DNA of 64,000 nucleotides from Aminipila sp032051575 (GTDB taxonomy: Bacteria > Bacillota > Clostridia > Peptostreptococcales > Anaerovoracaceae), in the NCBI RefSeq assembly GCF_032051575.1, contig NZ_DAMBYD010000005.1:248001-312000 (forward strand). Reading direction: 5' to 3'. The position numbers and the translations under genes were made by a program. Below, in pieces: positions 61,901 through 64,000 of the stretch (position 1 is the first letter of the stretch; every line of letters begins with the position of its first letter). A model generated the notes under the pieces. That model was not told where the DNA came from. It did not search any database and saw only the letters and a program-made list of their open reading frames with translations.

Positions 61901-61960
61901 GATTGCATTGCTCCTTTTTTATTTAGTATATCACGCTAAATATGACAACAGCATGTCCTA

Positions 61961-63631
61961 TTAAAAATCTTCCGCCATGTCTTTCCATGAAAATTGAAAG
62001 CTATAATGCCACAAAATAATTGCAATAATCAGTGATATGCCTATATTTATGACTAAACCATACGGATTAAATACTAAAGCTAAATAGTGCCCCCCCGCAG
62101 CCACTGCGCATAAAACAAATGAAAAAAACATCTTACCTGCATTACTACCATTTTGAGTGTATTGAAAATCTTTGTAAAAAGGTAATTCTCTTTTTGAAGA
62201 GCAAAACATTATAAGCATCAATATGACTAAATTAAGAAATATTAAAGCTAAACTTGGTAAGATCTTCAATCCAAACAGGAGAATAAAAATCAAACTTATA
62301 AACAAATAAATTGGAACCATGTACTTAAATAAAAATGCTTTAAATGCACCTTTCATTACCATAACAGGGTTATCAACAGGAAGAGCCTTATAAATCCATG
62401 CTCCTTTGTAATTTTCACTCAAACTAATCATAGAAAATAGTGAAGCAAGCAATGCCACGGAAAAGTACAAATAAAGATAATACTTTCCACTGGTTAGCTC
62501 TGCAAATGCATCTGAAAATGACCGCTCTCCTGTAAAAAAATTAAGAAAAAAAATAAATGGAAATATTACTGAAAAAACAAGGCTGGGATATATTCTAAGT
62601 TTCAATTTTCTTTCATTATCTAACATTTGCAGCGTAAATCTGAAAAAAACTTTCTCCAGCGGCTGACGGCAAAAGATATTAGAAATGATCCTTTGGAAGG
62701 ATTCTTTTTTTACATTCTTTTTGTTAGAGCTGCCGCTGTTATTCAGTTTCTGAAGATTCTTTTCAAAACGAGGTGCAACAACCTTTATATATAGGGTTAT
62801 GGTTATGATAGGAACAATAATTCCTATCAGACTCAGTATAATGTAATATAAGTTAAAATCTTTCTCCATAAGTAGCATAAATGGAGCAGCAAACCATGAT
62901 GATGGCAAGAGAAAATGCCATAAATGTGGTGTAATGCTTATATTCATATTTGAAACTGCAAATATTCTCCCTGTAAACTGGTACATTACAGTCATAAAGA
63001 TTGTCAGCACTATTTGAAAATAATTAATAATATCCTTTAGCTTTTCACCACTAAAAACAGTCATAACTGCATAGTAAAAAAGGGCTGTAAATAAAATCAA
63101 AAATCCACATATCAGCACAATCTCTAGCAAGAACAAAAGGAAGAACAAAACTCCATACCGAATCAGACCTACTATAAGAGCTCCTCCGGCTATAGCCATT
63201 GTTATACTGAACAAATAAACAATGATATGGATTAGTTTTGCTGCACTTAATGTTTGAGCATCTACTGGCCTAGACAATAAAATGGTTTTCTCCTTAACAT
63301 CCAAAAGCACAGCAGAGAAATCCGAAATCATAGTAGTCATAATCATAAAGATAATCATCCCTAATACAACGTTCATCTTAAAAAATAATGGGAATGACGG
63401 AATCATGAATAATCCAATAAAAATACCCATGAATATATATATCCCTAATGCTGACCTAAAGGAATTTTTAGATTCCCGATTTTTTCCATCCATTAAAACT
63501 GTAGGAACTCTTCTCTCATCCATAAGAAATTTAATTTGCAGAATTTTCCTCATAACAGGATAATCAATCCCAAAGGATTTAAAAACAAAACTGATTTTAT
63601 CTAAAAATTTTAAAATAGTAAATTCTTTCAT
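61961..63631 (-). CDS. ABC transporter permease subunit
   Basis: 556 residues with about 12 membrane helices in two groups of six (about 50-290 and 350-555) and a basic mid-loop (NNSGSSNKKNVKKES). No further motif. It directly follows the ATP-binding gene (one base between), so the two form one exporter. The layout resembles the large two-copy permeases of Firmicutes exporters of unknown substrate. Confidence 0.85.
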   Translation of the reverse strand: MKEFTILKFLDKISFVFKSFGIDYPVMRKILQIKFLMDERRVPTVLMDGKNRESKNSFRSALGIYIFMGIFIGLFMIPSFPLFFKMNVVLGMIIFMIMTTMISDFSAVLLDVKEKTILLSRPVDAQTLSAAKLIHIIVYLFSITMAIAGGALIVGLIRYGVLFFLLFLLEIVLICGFLILFTALFYYAVMTVFSGEKLKDIINYFQIVLTIFMTVMYQFTGRIFAVSNMNISITPHLWHFLLPSSWFAAPFMLLMEKDFNLYYIILSLIGIIVPIITITLYIKVVAPRFEKNLQKLNNSGSSNKKNVKKESFQRIISNIFCRQPLEKVFFRFTLQMLDNERKLKLRIYPSLVFSVIFPFIFFLNFFTGERSFSDAFAELTSGKYYLYLYFSVALLASLFSMISLSENYKGAWIYKALPVDNPVMVMKGAFKAFLFKYMVPIYLFISLIFILLFGLKILPSLALIFLNLVILMLIMFCSSKRELPFYKDFQYTQNGSNAGKMFFSFVLCAVAAGGHYLALVFNPYGLVINIGISLIIAIILWHYSFQFSWKDMAEDF

Positions 63632-63632
63632 G

Positions 63633-64000
63633 TTATGCCTCTTTCAGGACAGAAATAAATTCAGAAGCAATTTCCTTATACTGGTTAAATCCTGTCAACT
63701 GATTAAAGATTTCTTCCAAGGAGCCTTCACTACTTTTTGTCTGAAGTTCTGAAAATGTGCCATCTGCTACAATCTGACCACCATTAATAAGAATAATCCG
63801 GTCGCTGATTTTTTCTACAACTTCCATTATATGTGATGAATAAAAGATGGTTTTTCCCTGAGCTGCAAGCTCTGTAATAATTTCCTTAAAAATCATTACA
63901 CTGTTTGCATCTAGTCCACTTAAAGGTTCGTCAAAGAATAAAATATCTGGGTTGTGAAGAAGGCTTGCAATAATAAGCACTTTTTGTTTCATACCCTTTG
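63633..64000 (-). CDS. ABC transporter ATP-binding protein (5' end beyond window)
   Basis: C-terminal 121 residues only; the frame is open to the edge. Visible are the signature-helix end KGMKQKVLIIASLLHNPDILFFDEPLSGLDAN (the LSxGxxQ-related part KGMKQK, Walker B DEP and D-loop SGLDA) and the H-loop SSHIMEV. Walker A lies outside the window. An internal Met at 63992 is a false start. Partner of the 556-residue permease downstream. Confidence 0.93.
   Translation of the reverse strand, partial: KGMKQKVLIIASLLHNPDILFFDEPLSGLDANSVMIFKEIITELAAQGKTIFYSSHIMEVVEKISDRIILINGGQIVADGTFSELQTKSSEGSLEEIFNQLTGFNQYKEIASEFISVLKEA

Overview
The window looks like chromosome of a low-GC, anaerobic, endospore-forming Clostridia (Lachnospiraceae/Clostridium-like). 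The evidence is AT-rich intergenic DNA, strong GGAGG ribosome sites, an alpha/beta-type small acid-soluble spore protein (SASP), a ferredoxin-fused flavoprotein, many secreted proteins with copper-amine-oxidase-N 'stalk' domains, and no respiratory genes. Almost everything from 2.1 kb to the right edge is on the minus strand. The plus-strand exceptions are 1066-2121, 11363-12768, 24999-26017, 48205-48363, 49719-50360 and 55209-55763. I see no rRNA, tRNA, CRISPR array, IS element or prophage.

Layout. 0-9.3 kb: a truncated lipoprotein serine hydrolase, an HD-GYP phosphodiesterase, a secreted subtilase, the sbcDC DNA-repair operon, and an rtcB2-prfH RNA-repair/ribosome-rescue operon. A 23-codon ORF and a hairpin terminator precede rtcB2. 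9.5-12.8 kb: an ECF sigma/anti-sigma pair, then an XRE regulator with a lipoprotein. 12.9-18 kb: secreted wall or polysaccharide enzymes, lipoproteins, and yjdF behind a probable yjdF riboswitch. 18-24.8 kb: two diguanylate cyclases, a GNAT-YoaP acetyltransferase, a methyltransferase, and an MFS exporter/TetR pair with two matching operators. 25-30.3 kb: uppP, a nitroreductase, ywbE, and a Tet(M)-like GTPase fused to a YacP/Rae1-type NYN nuclease, preceded by a 17-codon leader ORF.

30-48 kb is a mixed region of single genes: CPBP protease, RNA methylase, MBL hydrolase, TspO, a DUF2089/SHOCT-like operon, ArsC-like, SnoaL-like, GNAT, SMI1/KNR4, serine hydrolase, AraC and GH3. It contains three damaged genes: a TM-zinc-ribbon protein, a GrpB-family remnant and an EamA transporter. 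47.5-59.1 kb is rich in small proteins, several probably spore-related: the SASP, zinc ribbons, two paralogous disordered Asn/Gln/Asp/Ser repeat proteins, and a tandem pair of LysM proteins with Pro/Thr tails. Here too are a PNPOx-ferredoxin pair divergent from an HxlR regulator, a Rieske-type oxidoreductase and an 863-residue GGDEF/HD-GYP sensor. 59-64 kb: acetyltransferase, DUF2812, GyrI-like protein, and an ABC exporter cut by the window edge.

The themes that stand out are ribosome and RNA quality control (RtcB2-PrfH and the EF-G-like/NYN fusion, each behind a short leader ORF), five c-di-GMP enzymes with degenerate inhibitory sites, and unannotated short genes below the usual size cut-off. 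Functions come from motifs visible in the translations and general family knowledge; no database search was possible.
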